Shown one piece after another: positions 1 to 6,638 of a DNA stretch of 21,099 nucleotides. This stretch comes from Bacillota bacterium. GTDB taxonomy: Bacteria; Bacillota; Clostridia; Peptostreptococcales; Anaerovoracaceae. A program made the translations under genes and the position numbers. The stretch covers positions 1-21,099 of the forward strand of contig JAKJCD010000017.1 in NCBI GenBank assembly GCA_022706625.1, read 5' to 3'. Position 1 is the stretch's first letter. Every line of letters begins with the position of its first letter. The notes under the pieces were generated by a model. That model made no database searches. It saw nothing but the letters and a program-made list of their open reading frames with translations, and was not told the origin of the DNA.

Positions 1-150
1 TGTTAGTTTGTTTGACATCCCAAGGAACGAATTTCAAGGGTGGAGAATACCAAAAGTTCGCACAGCTCATAGAAATTTGGATCCGAAGCCAATCATCCCC
101 GGCCGGGTTCGGGACTTTCACCCGTTAGCTTGCGCCCGTGCCGGGCGCAC
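1..150 (-). mobile_element. 5' end of a group IIC-type self-splicing intron, cut by window edge
   Basis: Read on the minus strand from position 150, the sequence opens GTGCGCCCGGCACGGGCGCA. This is a GUGYG intron 5' end folded into an 8-bp hairpin (131-138 with 142-149). At 110-124 follows CGGGTGAAAGTCCCG, the conserved early domain I motif of group II introns. From memory, this order closely matches the start of the Oceanobacillus iheyensis group IIC intron, with changes in the first stem that keep pairing. The position fits the family: IIC introns insert just after intrinsic terminators, and this one begins at the last T of the rpoZ terminator. About the first 60 nt are recognisable. From about position 90 down to 1 I cannot match domain I with confidence, so the copy may be truncated or degenerate. 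The reverse transcriptase ORF, if present, lies outside the window. Confidence 0.75.
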
Positions 151-186
151 AAAAAAACCAACCCGGGGAAGTTCGTGGGTTGGTTT
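151..186 (-). terminator. Intrinsic terminator of the gmk-rpoZ operon
   Basis: On the minus strand a perfect 10-bp stem (AAACCAACCC / GGGTTGGTTT, positions 177-186 and 155-164) encloses a 12-nt loop. The stem's closing T residues run on as TTTT (151-154), giving seven T in all. It lies 15 bp beyond the rpoZ stop codon. Base 150, the first base after the T-run, is the first base of the group II intron, so the hairpin probably also served as the intron's insertion target. Confidence 0.9.
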
Positions 187-201
187 AAGGCTGACATCAG
201 A

Positions 202-393
202 TCAATCTCTGGTATAAGTTATAAGGTCCTCAGCTATTTCGTGTACAGCTATGCTCACTGGTTTTTCGATTTCTATGTCAATCAGTTTCGGTTTGCCTTC
301 TATTATATCCCTGGCTCTTTTGGCTGCCAGTATTGCAAGCGTGTATCTGCTGTCCGCCTTGCCTTTCATCAGCTTGATCGATGGTTCCAACAT
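202..393 (-). CDS. rpoZ: DNA-directed RNA polymerase subunit omega
   Basis: Omega is the small RNA polymerase subunit that binds the C-terminal part of beta' and helps core enzyme assembly. The 63-residue product begins MLEPSI and carries the conserved helix AAKRARDI, as in Bacillota omega proteins, and ends normally at TGA. I chose the ATG at 393. The purine-rich site AGGAAGGG lies about 9 nt before it, whereas the ATG at 402 (three residues longer, MIN) directly abuts that site. It follows gmk with an intergenic gap of about 20 bp and shares its promoter. It is last in its operon and is followed by a strong terminator. In many relatives coaBC and priA come next; here a group II intron sits behind the terminator. 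Confidence 0.93.
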   Translation of the reverse strand: MLEPSIKLMKGKADSRYTLAILAAKRARDIIEGKPKLIDIEIEKPVSIAVHEIAEDLITYTRD

Positions 394-413
394 ATTGATC
401 ATCCCTTCCTTCT

Positions 414-1022
414 CTATACTTCTTCTTTGTACTGCTCTATCAACCGGTAAATGTCCTCGGACACCCTGGAGTGCTCTGCAGTAATGATTGCACCCACCCG
501 GTTGACGGCCTCCTCCAAGTCGCCGTTAACAACACAATAATCGTACTTACCGATATACGACACTTCTTTGAGGGCTTCTCGCATCCTGAGATTAATGGTT
601 TCTTCAGTTTCTGAACCCCTGCCTGTGATTCTTTTTCTGAGCTCTGCCATGGAAGGCGGCAGTATGAAAATAAACTTCCCGGCAGGATAATTTCTTCTTA
701 TCTGCATTGCACCTTGTATATCGATTTCAAGTACTACATCTTTTCCCCGTTCCAATTGCTCGATTACTTTATCCTTCGGAGTCCCGTACAGGTTACCGTA
801 CACCTCGGCATGCTCCAAAAAACCGCCCTTTGCCAAAACATCAGCAAACACTTTTTTCGAGGTGAAATAATAGCTTATACCTTCTTCCTCTCCAGTCCTT
901 GCTACCCTTGTCGTCATAGATACGGACAGATGGATATTGAATCTCTCGGCCAGCCTTTTGCAGATAGTTCCCTTTCCAGCACCGGATGGCCCGGAAACCA
1001 CGAAGAGCAAGCCCTTGTACAT
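414..1022 (-). CDS. gmk: Guanylate kinase
   Basis: Guanylate kinase phosphorylates GMP (and dGMP) to the diphosphate with ATP in the cytoplasm, an essential step to GTP. The 202-residue product opens MYKGLLFVVSGPSGAGKGT, with the Walker A loop GPSGAGKGT at residues 11-19. It continues with the GMP-binding region (TTRVARTGEEEGISYYF) and a later VVLEIDIQGA segment, all typical of the family; length is normal. An upstream ATG at 1046 would add eight residues, but its only purine run nearly touches the start. The ATG at 1022 has AAAGGG about 6 nt ahead and starts where family members start. A consensus sigma-A promoter lies just upstream, so gmk-rpoZ can be transcribed independently of yicC. remA, often found before gmk, is missing. 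Confidence 0.95.
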   Translation of the reverse strand: MYKGLLFVVSGPSGAGKGTICKRLAERFNIHLSVSMTTRVARTGEEEGISYYFTSKKVFADVLAKGGFLEHAEVYGNLYGTPKDKVIEQLERGKDVVLEIDIQGAMQIRRNYPAGKFIFILPPSMAELRKRITGRGSETEETINLRMREALKEVSYIGKYDYCVVNGDLEEAVNRVGAIITAEHSRVSEDIYRLIEQYKEEV

Positions 1023-1079
1023 TTTATCCCTTTCTGTAATTGCCATAGCCCCTATTGCTTTCGTTTTGCTTAAAGTATT

Positions 1080-1108
1080 AGTATACTATGCCCGGTTGTC
1101 ATTTTCAA
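1080..1108 (-). promoter_or_regulatory. Sigma-A promoter for gmk-rpoZ
   Basis: On the minus strand, TTGAAA (1103-1108) and TATACT (1080-1085) are separated by 17 bp. Both boxes are close to the sigma-A consensus at ideal spacing. It fills the short gap between the yicC stop and gmk and would start transcription near 1073. Confidence 0.8.
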
Positions 1109-1115
1109 GGTGATT

Positions 1116-2000
1116 CTACTCGATATTCTGGATCTGTTCTCGTATCTTCTCGATTTCACTTTTTATTTCCAACACGTAATTAGTTATAGTGATATCGTTT
1201 GCTTTTGAGCCGATGGTGTTGGCTTCCCTGTTCATTTCCTGCACCAAAAAATCCAGTTTTTTTCCGTCGGGTTCCTTGCTCATAGTAACGATATGCTCAA
1301 GCTGGGAAATATGGCTTGAAAGCCGTACAAGCTCTTCCGTTATATTTGATTTATCTGCAAATATGGCAGCCTCTAAAGCGATTCTGTCTTCCGGTATCTC
1401 CAAGGAGGAGCCCAGCAGATCAGAAATCCTCTCCTGCAATCTCGTCTTGTATACCTGCACCGTTTGCGGAGCCTGATCGGCGATTCTTTCTGCCAGGCTT
1501 AGAATCAACTTGCCCCGCATCACAATATCCTCCGCAAGCTTTGCCCCCTCTGCTATCCTCATTAAATCCAGCTTGGCTACTGCCTCTCTGACAGGCAATG
1601 AAAGGCATTCAATAATAGCTTCCTCGTCATATATATCCGGAATGGCCTTCATAACGTCAGGAAACCCGGAGAGAAGCGAAAGAGAGACGCCGCCCTCTAA
1701 AGAGAATTCCTGCTTTAATTCTATCAGGTTTTTATAATATTGTCTGGCCGCAGGAATGTTGAGTCTCACATTTACATCATCTTCTGAAAGGTTGTCGATT
1801 AAAACAGATACCTCGACCTTGCCTCTTTTTGCAATATCTTTTACTATGCTTTTAAGTTTTTCTTCGGCGAAAGAATACCTTCTGGGCATTTTTACGGTGA
1901 TATCGCTGAATCTGTGGTTAACTGCTTTTACCTCGACGACGATGTTCCTCTTCTCGTCGCTGTATTCGCTTCTTCCGAAACCGGTCATGCTCTTGATCAT
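1116..2000 (-). CDS. yicC: YicC-family endoribonuclease / stress-induced protein
   Basis: YicC-family proteins are widely conserved. The E. coli member has been described as an RNA-cleaving enzyme acting with small-RNA turnover; the role in Bacillota is less clear. The 294-residue product has the family's start MIKSMTGFGRSEY and the VKAVNHRFSDITVKMPR region. Its C-terminal part (LDFLVQEMNREANTIGSKA) is the DUF1732 hallmark, and it ends with a short charged helix. I chose the ATG at 2000 because GGGGAG lies 5-6 nt ahead and MIKSMTGFG is the invariant family start; an upstream ATG at 2027 would add nine unlikely residues. It is divergent from rqcH and upstream of gmk-rpoZ, the common Bacillota order apart from the missing remA. 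Confidence 0.9.
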   Translation of the reverse strand: MIKSMTGFGRSEYSDEKRNIVVEVKAVNHRFSDITVKMPRRYSFAEEKLKSIVKDIAKRGKVEVSVLIDNLSEDDVNVRLNIPAARQYYKNLIELKQEFSLEGGVSLSLLSGFPDVMKAIPDIYDEEAIIECLSLPVREAVAKLDLMRIAEGAKLAEDIVMRGKLILSLAERIADQAPQTVQVYKTRLQERISDLLGSSLEIPEDRIALEAAIFADKSNITEELVRLSSHISQLEHIVTMSKEPDGKKLDFLVQEMNREANTIGSKANDITITNYVLEIKSEIEKIREQIQNIE

Positions 2001-2191
2001 TTTTCTCCCCTTTACGTATTGCTGCATCCTATAAAAATGGCACTTTGATATTTTAATGTCGCGAGATTCATGCTATCATAGGATAACGTCGTTTGACAGG
2101 TCAGAACACATTGTCAACTGATGCTATTATACATTCCGCATATCAAATAATCTACAGGATATTCCACCCGGCGAGAAAGGAGCTTGGACCG
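2001..2191. promoter_or_regulatory. Divergent yicC / rqcH intergenic region with weak promoter candidates
   Basis: Toward rqcH there is an extended -10 (TGC TATTAT, 2122-2130) without a good -35. Just upstream is an inverted pair TTGACA (2093-2098) and TGTCAA (2112-2117) separated by 13 bp, which could be an operator. Toward yicC, TTAAAA (minus strand, 2051-2056) and TATAGG (2028-2033) are 17 bp apart, a weak match. I see no terminator or other gene here. Confidence 0.35.
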
Positions 2192-3922
2192 ATGGCATAT
2201 GACGGTTTGGTTGCCGGAGCGATGGCGATATATTTAAACGGCCTCCTGTCCGGCGGTAGAATCGAAAAAATATATCAGCCTGATAAAGAAGAGCTGATAC
2301 TGTATATCCGCACAGGCAGAGAGACACGCCGGCTTTATATCTCATCAAACAGCGGACATGCCCGCATGCACCTTTTAGATTTAGACAGTGAACATTCAAA
2401 CCCTAAGATCCCGCCGGCTTTTTGCATGCTCCTCCGCAAGCATTTCCAAGGCGGCCGCATAACGAAAATCCGCCAGATCAAATCTGAAAGAATAATAGAG
2501 ATTTATGTCGATCATGCAGATGAACTGGGCTTTACCGAGGAGAAAAAACTCATTGTTGAAATTATGGGCAAGCACAGTAATATCATAGCTGTCGATGTTG
2601 CCACCGGCAGGATATCAGACAGCATAAAGCGTATCTCAAAGGATGTTAACCGCTATCGGGAAATACTCCCGGGGCTCCCTTATGTTTTTCCGCCTGACCA
2701 TGGTAAGGCTTGCTTCTACACTTTATCGGAAGAAGAATTAGAAGAAATAATGAAAAGCGGGGGATCGTTCCTTCAAAAGGCTCTCGTCGACGGAATCATG
2801 GGTATCGGCCCCGCTATCGCAGAAGAAATCTGCAATGCGGCCGTCTTTTATACAAAACACGATACTGAGGCTTTGTCTGCGGCGGCTTTGCTGGAAATCA
2901 CATCGAAGATGAGCCTTTTGATCCATTCCGGAGATTTAAAGCCGGTAGTCTATACCGACAAGGATAACAAGCCGGCAGATTTTCACATTTTCCCTCTTTC
3001 TAATGCGGAAAGAGTTTTTAACAAGGTTACATTCAATGACCCCAGCAGTGCGGCGGAGTATTACTATTTTCATAAATCCGCCTCAAACCGGGTCAACCAG
3101 AAAGCATCTGACTTAAAGCGTTCACTGACCGCTTCGCTGAGTAAGCTTTACCTTAAAAAACAGCGGCTTTTCGAAGATCTTTATGCCGCCTCAAATGCAG
3201 AGCCTTACCGGATATTCGGTGAGCTTCTTACTGCAAATCTTCATAATATCCGAAAAGGGGCATCTTCTGCCACTGTTTTTAATTACTATGACAATGCCGA
3301 TATCGATATACCACTTGATCCGCGCTTATCTCCCGCAGACAATGCCCAGCGCTATTTTAAAACATACAGTAAGGCTAAAACGGCCATTCGTGAGAAAAAA
3401 GCTCAGTTAGAAGAAACAGACCTTTCTGTCGAATATTTTGAATCGGTGCTGACATATGTGGAAAATGCCGGTACGACAGAAGAGATAGAAGAGATACGCG
3501 CAGAGCTTACGGAGGGAGGCTATCTGCGAAAAAGAAACCACGGTAGCCGTACTTACAAATCCAAGCTGCGGCCTTTAGTCTTTACCGCCGGCGACGGTTC
3601 CCGGATCTTTGTAGGCCGCAATAATAAGGAAAATGATCTGCTGACACTGAAAACTGCCGCCAAGAGTGATCTCTGGTTTCATGCCAGAGGCATACCCGGC
3701 TCACATGTGATTCTTTCAGGGCAGAAAGGCAAGCCTTCCGATAAAGCGATGACAGAAGCGGCTTCCCTGGCGGCATATTACAGCAAAGCCCGCAGTTCCG
3801 ACAACGTACCCGTAGATTATACACTGGTGAAGCATGTAAAAAAGCCCAGTGGTGCAAAGCCCGGCATGGTCATTTATACCGGTCAGAAAACACTTTTTGT
3901 AAATCCGATAAAAGAAATTTAA
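2192..3922 (+). CDS. rqcH: Rqc2/NEMF homologue RqcH (NFACT-family, ribosome quality control; formerly FbpA-like)
   Basis: RqcH binds stalled 50S subunits carrying peptidyl-tRNA and recruits alanyl-tRNA to add C-terminal alanine tails that mark the peptide for degradation. The 576-residue product has an NFACT-N domain (from MAYDGLVAGAMAIYLN, with CMLLRKHFQGG near residue 78), helix-hairpin-helix and coiled-coil middle parts, and an NFACT-R domain. NFACT-R begins with GRNNKENDLL near residue 475 and continues to DLWFHARGIPGSHVI, all canonical. The Asp-Arg pair needed in B. subtilis RqcH reads Glu-Arg here (E99-R100). I chose the ATG at 2192 since AAAGGAG lies about 10 nt upstream and MAYDG is the family start; the frame is open back to 2093 but that extension is unlike the family. 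It is monocistronic or read into the small gene at 4105. Confidence 0.93.
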   Translation: MAYDGLVAGAMAIYLNGLLSGGRIEKIYQPDKEELILYIRTGRETRRLYISSNSGHARMHLLDLDSEHSNPKIPPAFCMLLRKHFQGGRITKIRQIKSERIIEIYVDHADELGFTEEKKLIVEIMGKHSNIIAVDVATGRISDSIKRISKDVNRYREILPGLPYVFPPDHGKACFYTLSEEELEEIMKSGGSFLQKALVDGIMGIGPAIAEEICNAAVFYTKHDTEALSAAALLEITSKMSLLIHSGDLKPVVYTDKDNKPADFHIFPLSNAERVFNKVTFNDPSSAAEYYYFHKSASNRVNQKASDLKRSLTASLSKLYLKKQRLFEDLYAASNAEPYRIFGELLTANLHNIRKGASSATVFNYYDNADIDIPLDPRLSPADNAQRYFKTYSKAKTAIREKKAQLEETDLSVEYFESVLTYVENAGTTEEIEEIRAELTEGGYLRKRNHGSRTYKSKLRPLVFTAGDGSRIFVGRNNKENDLLTLKTAAKSDLWFHARGIPGSHVILSGQKGKPSDKAMTEAASLAAYYSKARSSDNVPVDYTLVKHVKKPSGAKPGMVIYTGQKTLFVNPIKEI

Positions 3923-3953
3923 TATCTCTTTCGAACAAGGATTAAGTATATGC

Positions 3954-3987
3954 ATTTATTACATTTAATGCATTATTTATTACATTT
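3954..3987. repeat. Pair of 13-bp direct repeats upstream of the small zinc-finger gene
   Basis: ATTTATTACATTT occurs at 3954-3966 and 3975-3987, with starts exactly 21 bp apart, about two helical turns. The first copy also sits inside an inverted repeat, ATGCATT (3950-3956) and AATGCAT (3967-3973). The pair ends 13 bp before the -35 box at 4001, a position suited to an activator site or an UP-like element. Confidence 0.6.
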
Positions 3988-4000
3988 GGTAATATTTAGG

Positions 4001-4028
4001 TTGACTTTTTTCTTAAATGTCTTAGTAT
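4001..4028 (+). promoter_or_regulatory. Promoter for the small zinc-finger gene
   Basis: TTGACT (4001-4006) and TAGTAT (4023-4028) are separated by 16 bp, a reasonable sigma-A match. It would give a leader of about 70 nt before the ATG at 4105. The tandem 13-bp repeats lie immediately upstream. Confidence 0.6.
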
Positions 4029-4104
4029 GGTAATCACTAACCTTGTGCAGCATCGTTTCAAAAGAGGCGGAAAACGCATCTGATACCGGAAAGCGAGGAA
4101 CCAA

Positions 4105-4254
4105 ATGGAAAAGCTGAAACAATCGATTTTCTATCCGGAGATCATGTGTGCATCTAAAATGCCGTGCTCTTTGTGCGGAAAGCAAAGTGACCTGCGATTC
4201 AAGCACGGCTTTGTATGCGAAGATTGCCTGCAATACGTTAAAACTCAGTATTAG
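4105..4254 (+). CDS. Small CxxC-CxxC (zinc-finger-like) protein, 49 residues
   Basis: An ATG with a good ribosome binding site (GAGGAA about 7 nt ahead) opens a 49-residue frame ending at TAG. The product starts MEKLKQSIFYPEIMC and carries CSLCGK, then 13 residues after the second Cys a second pair, CEDC, ending LQYVKTQY. One more Cys precedes the first pair. Two CxxC pairs around a short beta-rich stretch (FKHGFVC) are the layout of a treble-clef or zinc-ribbon knuckle. By spacing alone it recalls the ClpX zinc-binding domain and the sporulation anti-sigma factor Gin (CsfB), but I cannot assign it to either. It lies between rqcH and rluD, convergent with rluD, with its own promoter and upstream repeats. 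The ribosome binding site, promoter and cysteine pattern make a real gene more likely than chance. Function unknown. Confidence 0.72.
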   Translation: MEKLKQSIFYPEIMCASKMPCSLCGKQSDLRFKHGFVCEDCLQYVKTQY

Positions 4255-4304
4255 TAAAGACAGTACTTCCTGCCCTTCCCGCAGACAGAAGGCCCCTGTA
4301 CATA

Positions 4305-5252
4305 TCAAGAAGGATCTGCAATGCTGCACAAGGCATTCGATCTCAATTTCCTTAATATCTCCTCGAAATCAGCGGGCAGAGGGCTGTCAAACTCCATGTA
4401 TTCTCCTATTGACGGGTGCATAAAGCCCAGTATTCCGGCGTGAAGCATCTGTCCTTCTGCCTTAAATGCTGCCTTTTTCGGGCCATAGAGTTCGTCGCCC
4501 AGCAGCGGATGCTTGATATGCGCCATATGGACTCTGATCTGGTGCGTCCTTCCCGTCTCCAAAACCGCCTCGATATATGTGAAATTTCCGAAGCGCTCTA
4601 AAACCCGATAATGGGTTTTGGCATTTTTGCCGTTTTTTTGTATGACTGCCATTCGGAGCCTGTTCTTTGGATCTCTTGCAATCGGGGCGTCAATGACCCC
4701 CTCATCCTCTGTAAAGTTATTATATACAATAGCCCTGTACACCCTCGTAACGGAATGCACCGCAAACTGTTCGGCAAGAGACTGATGGGTCCTGTCGTTT
4801 TTTGCTATCACCAGAAGCCCGCTGGTATCTTTGTCGATACGATGTACTATCCCCGGGCGAATAACCCCGTTGATGGAAGAAAGCTGCCCCCTGCAGTGAT
4901 GCATTATGCCGTTGACAAGGGTCCCCGTCAGGTTTCCTGCCGCCGGATGTACGACCATTCCCTTCGGTTTATCTACTACTAAAAGATCGTCGTCTTCATA
5001 TATGACGGCTATTGGGATATTTTCCGGAGATGCTCCCGAAAGAACGGGTTCCTCAAGGCAAATCTCAACCAGATCCCCTTCCTTGATCCTGCGATTCTTC
5101 GAACCGTTGACCGTCCCGTTTACGCATACCCTTTCTCTTTCAATAAGCTTTTGTATCCCACTCCTTGTGGCACCCTCGAAAAGCCTGGTTAGTACAACAT
5201 CTATCCTTTCGTCGGCGTCTTGCTCTTCAATTATGAAAGTCAGCTTTGTCAT
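4305..5252 (-). CDS. rluD: RluD-family 23S rRNA pseudouridine synthase
   Basis: This enzyme isomerises uridines to pseudouridine in large-subunit rRNA. The 315-residue product has an N-terminal S4 RNA-binding domain (about residues 13-60, DERIDVVLTRLF through RVCVNG). The catalytic domain contains HRIDKDTSG with the nucleophilic Asp at about residue 140, and the later motif ETGRTHQIRVH is also typical. The closest named type is RluD/YlyB; the exact target uridines cannot be read from sequence. I chose the ATG at 5252, where MTKLTFIIEE begins; a longer frame to 5288 lacks family-like residues. The start lies inside the end of lspA (26-bp overlap), a common arrangement for lspA-rluD and a sign of translational coupling. 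It is the last gene of the long minus-strand operon. I see no strong terminator in the 50 bp after it. Confidence 0.92.
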   Translation of the reverse strand: MTKLTFIIEEQDADERIDVVLTRLFEGATRSGIQKLIERERVCVNGTVNGSKNRRIKEGDLVEICLEEPVLSGASPENIPIAVIYEDDDLLVVDKPKGMVVHPAAGNLTGTLVNGIMHHCRGQLSSINGVIRPGIVHRIDKDTSGLLVIAKNDRTHQSLAEQFAVHSVTRVYRAIVYNNFTEDEGVIDAPIARDPKNRLRMAVIQKNGKNAKTHYRVLERFGNFTYIEAVLETGRTHQIRVHMAHIKHPLLGDELYGPKKAAFKAEGQMLHAGILGFMHPSIGEYMEFDSPLPADFEEILRKLRSNALCSIADPS

Positions 5253-5715
5253 CCTGCAATTCCAATCTTCTTTTTGTCCTCGGCTCAATATAACAAAGAA
5301 AGAGAATCAATAAGCCACACCCGCAGCATACACAGATATCTGCCACATTGAAGACAGGGAACGCCCTGAAATCAAAAAAATCGACTACATAACCCAAACG
5401 TATTCGGTCAGCCAGATTCCCGAAGCCTCCGCCCTCTATCAATGACAGGGAAAGGGACAGTATACGGGGATTGTCCCTGATCTTTTTTATAAGGTAGATG
5501 AAAATGACTGCAAGCGCAATGAAAGTTACCGTGATCAAAAAAAACTGTTTTCCCTGAAGGATGCTGAACGCCGCCCCAAAATTTCTAACGTACGTTATAT
5601 GAAAAATGCCGTCGATCACGGGTATGGTTTGATTTACCTCCATCCCGGCCGTTACAAGCTGCTTGGTGATCTGATCCGAAGCAAAAAAGAAAAGGATCGC
5701 TAAACAAAAAATCAT
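5227..5715 (-). CDS. lspA: Lipoprotein signal peptidase (signal peptidase II)
   Basis: LspA is an inner-membrane aspartyl protease that removes the signal peptide of prolipoproteins after lipid attachment to the lipobox Cys. The 162-residue product has four hydrophobic segments. The conserved elements are DQITKQL (residues 14-20), VRNFGAAFSI, GNLADR with catalytic Asp103, and FNVAD with catalytic Asp126. Oddly, the segment just after Asp126 reads ICVCCGCG, with four Cys in six residues where relatives have small or aliphatic residues. The start codon lies one base after the divIVA stop. A purine-rich stretch (GGGAAG) about 11 nt ahead serves as a weak ribosome binding site. A lipoprotein substrate candidate is encoded at 20140-20388. 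Confidence 0.93.
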   Translation of the reverse strand: MIFCLAILFFFASDQITKQLVTAGMEVNQTIPVIDGIFHITYVRNFGAAFSILQGKQFFLITVTFIALAVIFIYLIKKIRDNPRILSLSLSLIEGGGFGNLADRIRLGYVVDFFDFRAFPVFNVADICVCCGCGLLILFLCYIEPRTKRRLELQDDKADFHN

Positions 5716-5716
5716 C

Positions 5717-6304
5717 TTAACGATCGCTTCCCGCTCTAAAGTTGAAAAGCGTCTTATCTGTAAAGTCCACCCTGTCTTCGTCCTCGTTTTTTACAGAGGG
5801 TTTAGCTGCTCGGTCTTCAAGGATACTTTTCAGATCGTCCATTTCCTTATCCGCAAACAGCTCTGAACTCAGGGTGTCAAACTTCTCCAGTTCTGATTCG
5901 AGCAGAGTCCTGTATCTGGTACGAAATACGTTGAGGCGGTTCCGAAGGCCGGTGTTCTCATCGTGAAGCCTTTCGGATGATTCCTTAGCCTCTCTGACGA
6001 TCCGGTCGGCATCAAGCTCCGCATTTTTCAAAAGGATCTCAGCCCGTCTTTCCGCACTGGCTGAAATATCTCCCATAAGTGCTTTTGCCGCCTCCAAAGT
6101 CTCCAAAACCATTCCTTCCGTACTTCTGTATCTGGCCAACTCCGCATTGAGGGCCTTTAGCTGTTCTCTTAAATTGTCATTCTCCCCAATAAGTTTTTCA
6201 AAGTCCACGGTAACAAGATCCAAGAATGCATCTACCTCATCCTCACGGTAACCTCGAACCCCTTTTGAAAACTCCTGATTTTGTATATCCAGAGGTGTAA
6301 TCAT
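5717..6304 (-). CDS. divIVA: DivIVA-family cell-division / polar scaffold protein
   Basis: DivIVA binds negatively curved membrane at septa and poles and recruits division, growth or segregation partners. The 195-residue product opens with the lipid-binding N-terminal domain: MITPLDIQNQEF followed by GVRGYREDEVDAFLD. It then forms long heptad-rich coiled coils to about residue 170, and ends in an acidic tail. I chose the ATG at 6304 because AAAGGAAG lies about 7 nt ahead and MITPLDI is the family start; the frame extends to 6346 without similarity. In Bacillota the S4-domain gene ylmH usually separates yggT and divIVA; here a 46-bp gap takes its place. lspA follows after one base, so the two are surely co-transcribed. 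Confidence 0.93.
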   Translation of the reverse strand: MITPLDIQNQEFSKGVRGYREDEVDAFLDLVTVDFEKLIGENDNLREQLKALNAELARYRSTEGMVLETLEAAKALMGDISASAERRAEILLKNAELDADRIVREAKESSERLHDENTGLRNRLNVFRTRYRTLLESELEKFDTLSSELFADKEMDDLKSILEDRAAKPSVKNEDEDRVDFTDKTLFNFRAGSDR

Positions 6305-6350
6305 CGCCGGACTTCCTTTCATGACCATTGGCAACAGCCTTGGCACAGTT

Positions 6351-6635
6351 TTATATGATCGTCAGCATAAACAGTTTTATCAGCATGCGTTGCAGAAAAT
6401 AAACCGCAAAAATCGCCAGCATAGGAGAAAAGTCGATACTGCTGTTTCCCATTACTCGCCTTGTCAGGCTCCTGAAAGGCGAGAGAATCGGTTCCGTAAG
6501 GCGGACGACTCCTAAGTACAATGAGTATAGCCTGTCACCCGGCCTGATAAACCAGCTCATAATAGCCCTGCCTAATATCAGGTAGATTACTATTTGAAAA
6601 AAAGTATTGACAGTTTGTATTATCAATATCGTCAT
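6351..6635 (-). CDS. yggT: YggT/YlmG-family membrane protein
   Basis: YggT/YlmG proteins are small two-segment membrane proteins linked by gene context to cell division and, in plastids, to nucleoid distribution; their biochemical role is not settled. The 94-residue product has an N-terminal hydrophobic helix and the family hallmark LTEPILSPFR between two membrane segments. The downstream SSIDFSPMLAIFAVYFLQ matches the usual D(F/L)SP motif. GGAGG lies 6 nt before the ATG and overlaps the end of sepF, which stops only three bases earlier, so translation is coupled to sepF. It sits in the usual yggS-sepF-yggT order. Confidence 0.9.
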   Translation of the reverse strand: MTILIIQTVNTFFQIVIYLILGRAIMSWFIRPGDRLYSLYLGVVRLTEPILSPFRSLTRRVMGNSSIDFSPMLAIFAVYFLQRMLIKLFMLTII

Positions 6636-6638
6636 AGT

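Noticed and set aside
8..217. 69-residue plus-strand frame at the window start
   Set aside because: It crosses both the intron 5' hairpin and the terminator and has no ribosome binding site; the same DNA is better explained by RNA structure on the minus strand.
714..1073. 119-residue plus-strand frame opposite gmk
   Set aside because: It lies antisense to well-supported gmk and its promoter, with no start signal or recognisable motif.
2093..2191. N-terminal extension of rqcH from a TTG at 2093
   Set aside because: The extra residues do not resemble the NFACT-N start, and a ribosome binding site precedes the ATG at 2192 instead.
4255..4304. Terminator between the small CxxC gene and rluD
   Set aside because: Partial complementarity around CTTCC and GGAAG exists, but no uninterrupted stem with a T-run on either strand.
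3973..4329. 118-residue minus-strand frame between rqcH and rluD
   Set aside because: It is antisense to the small CxxC gene, overlaps the end of rluD in another frame, lacks a ribosome binding site and has no family-like features.
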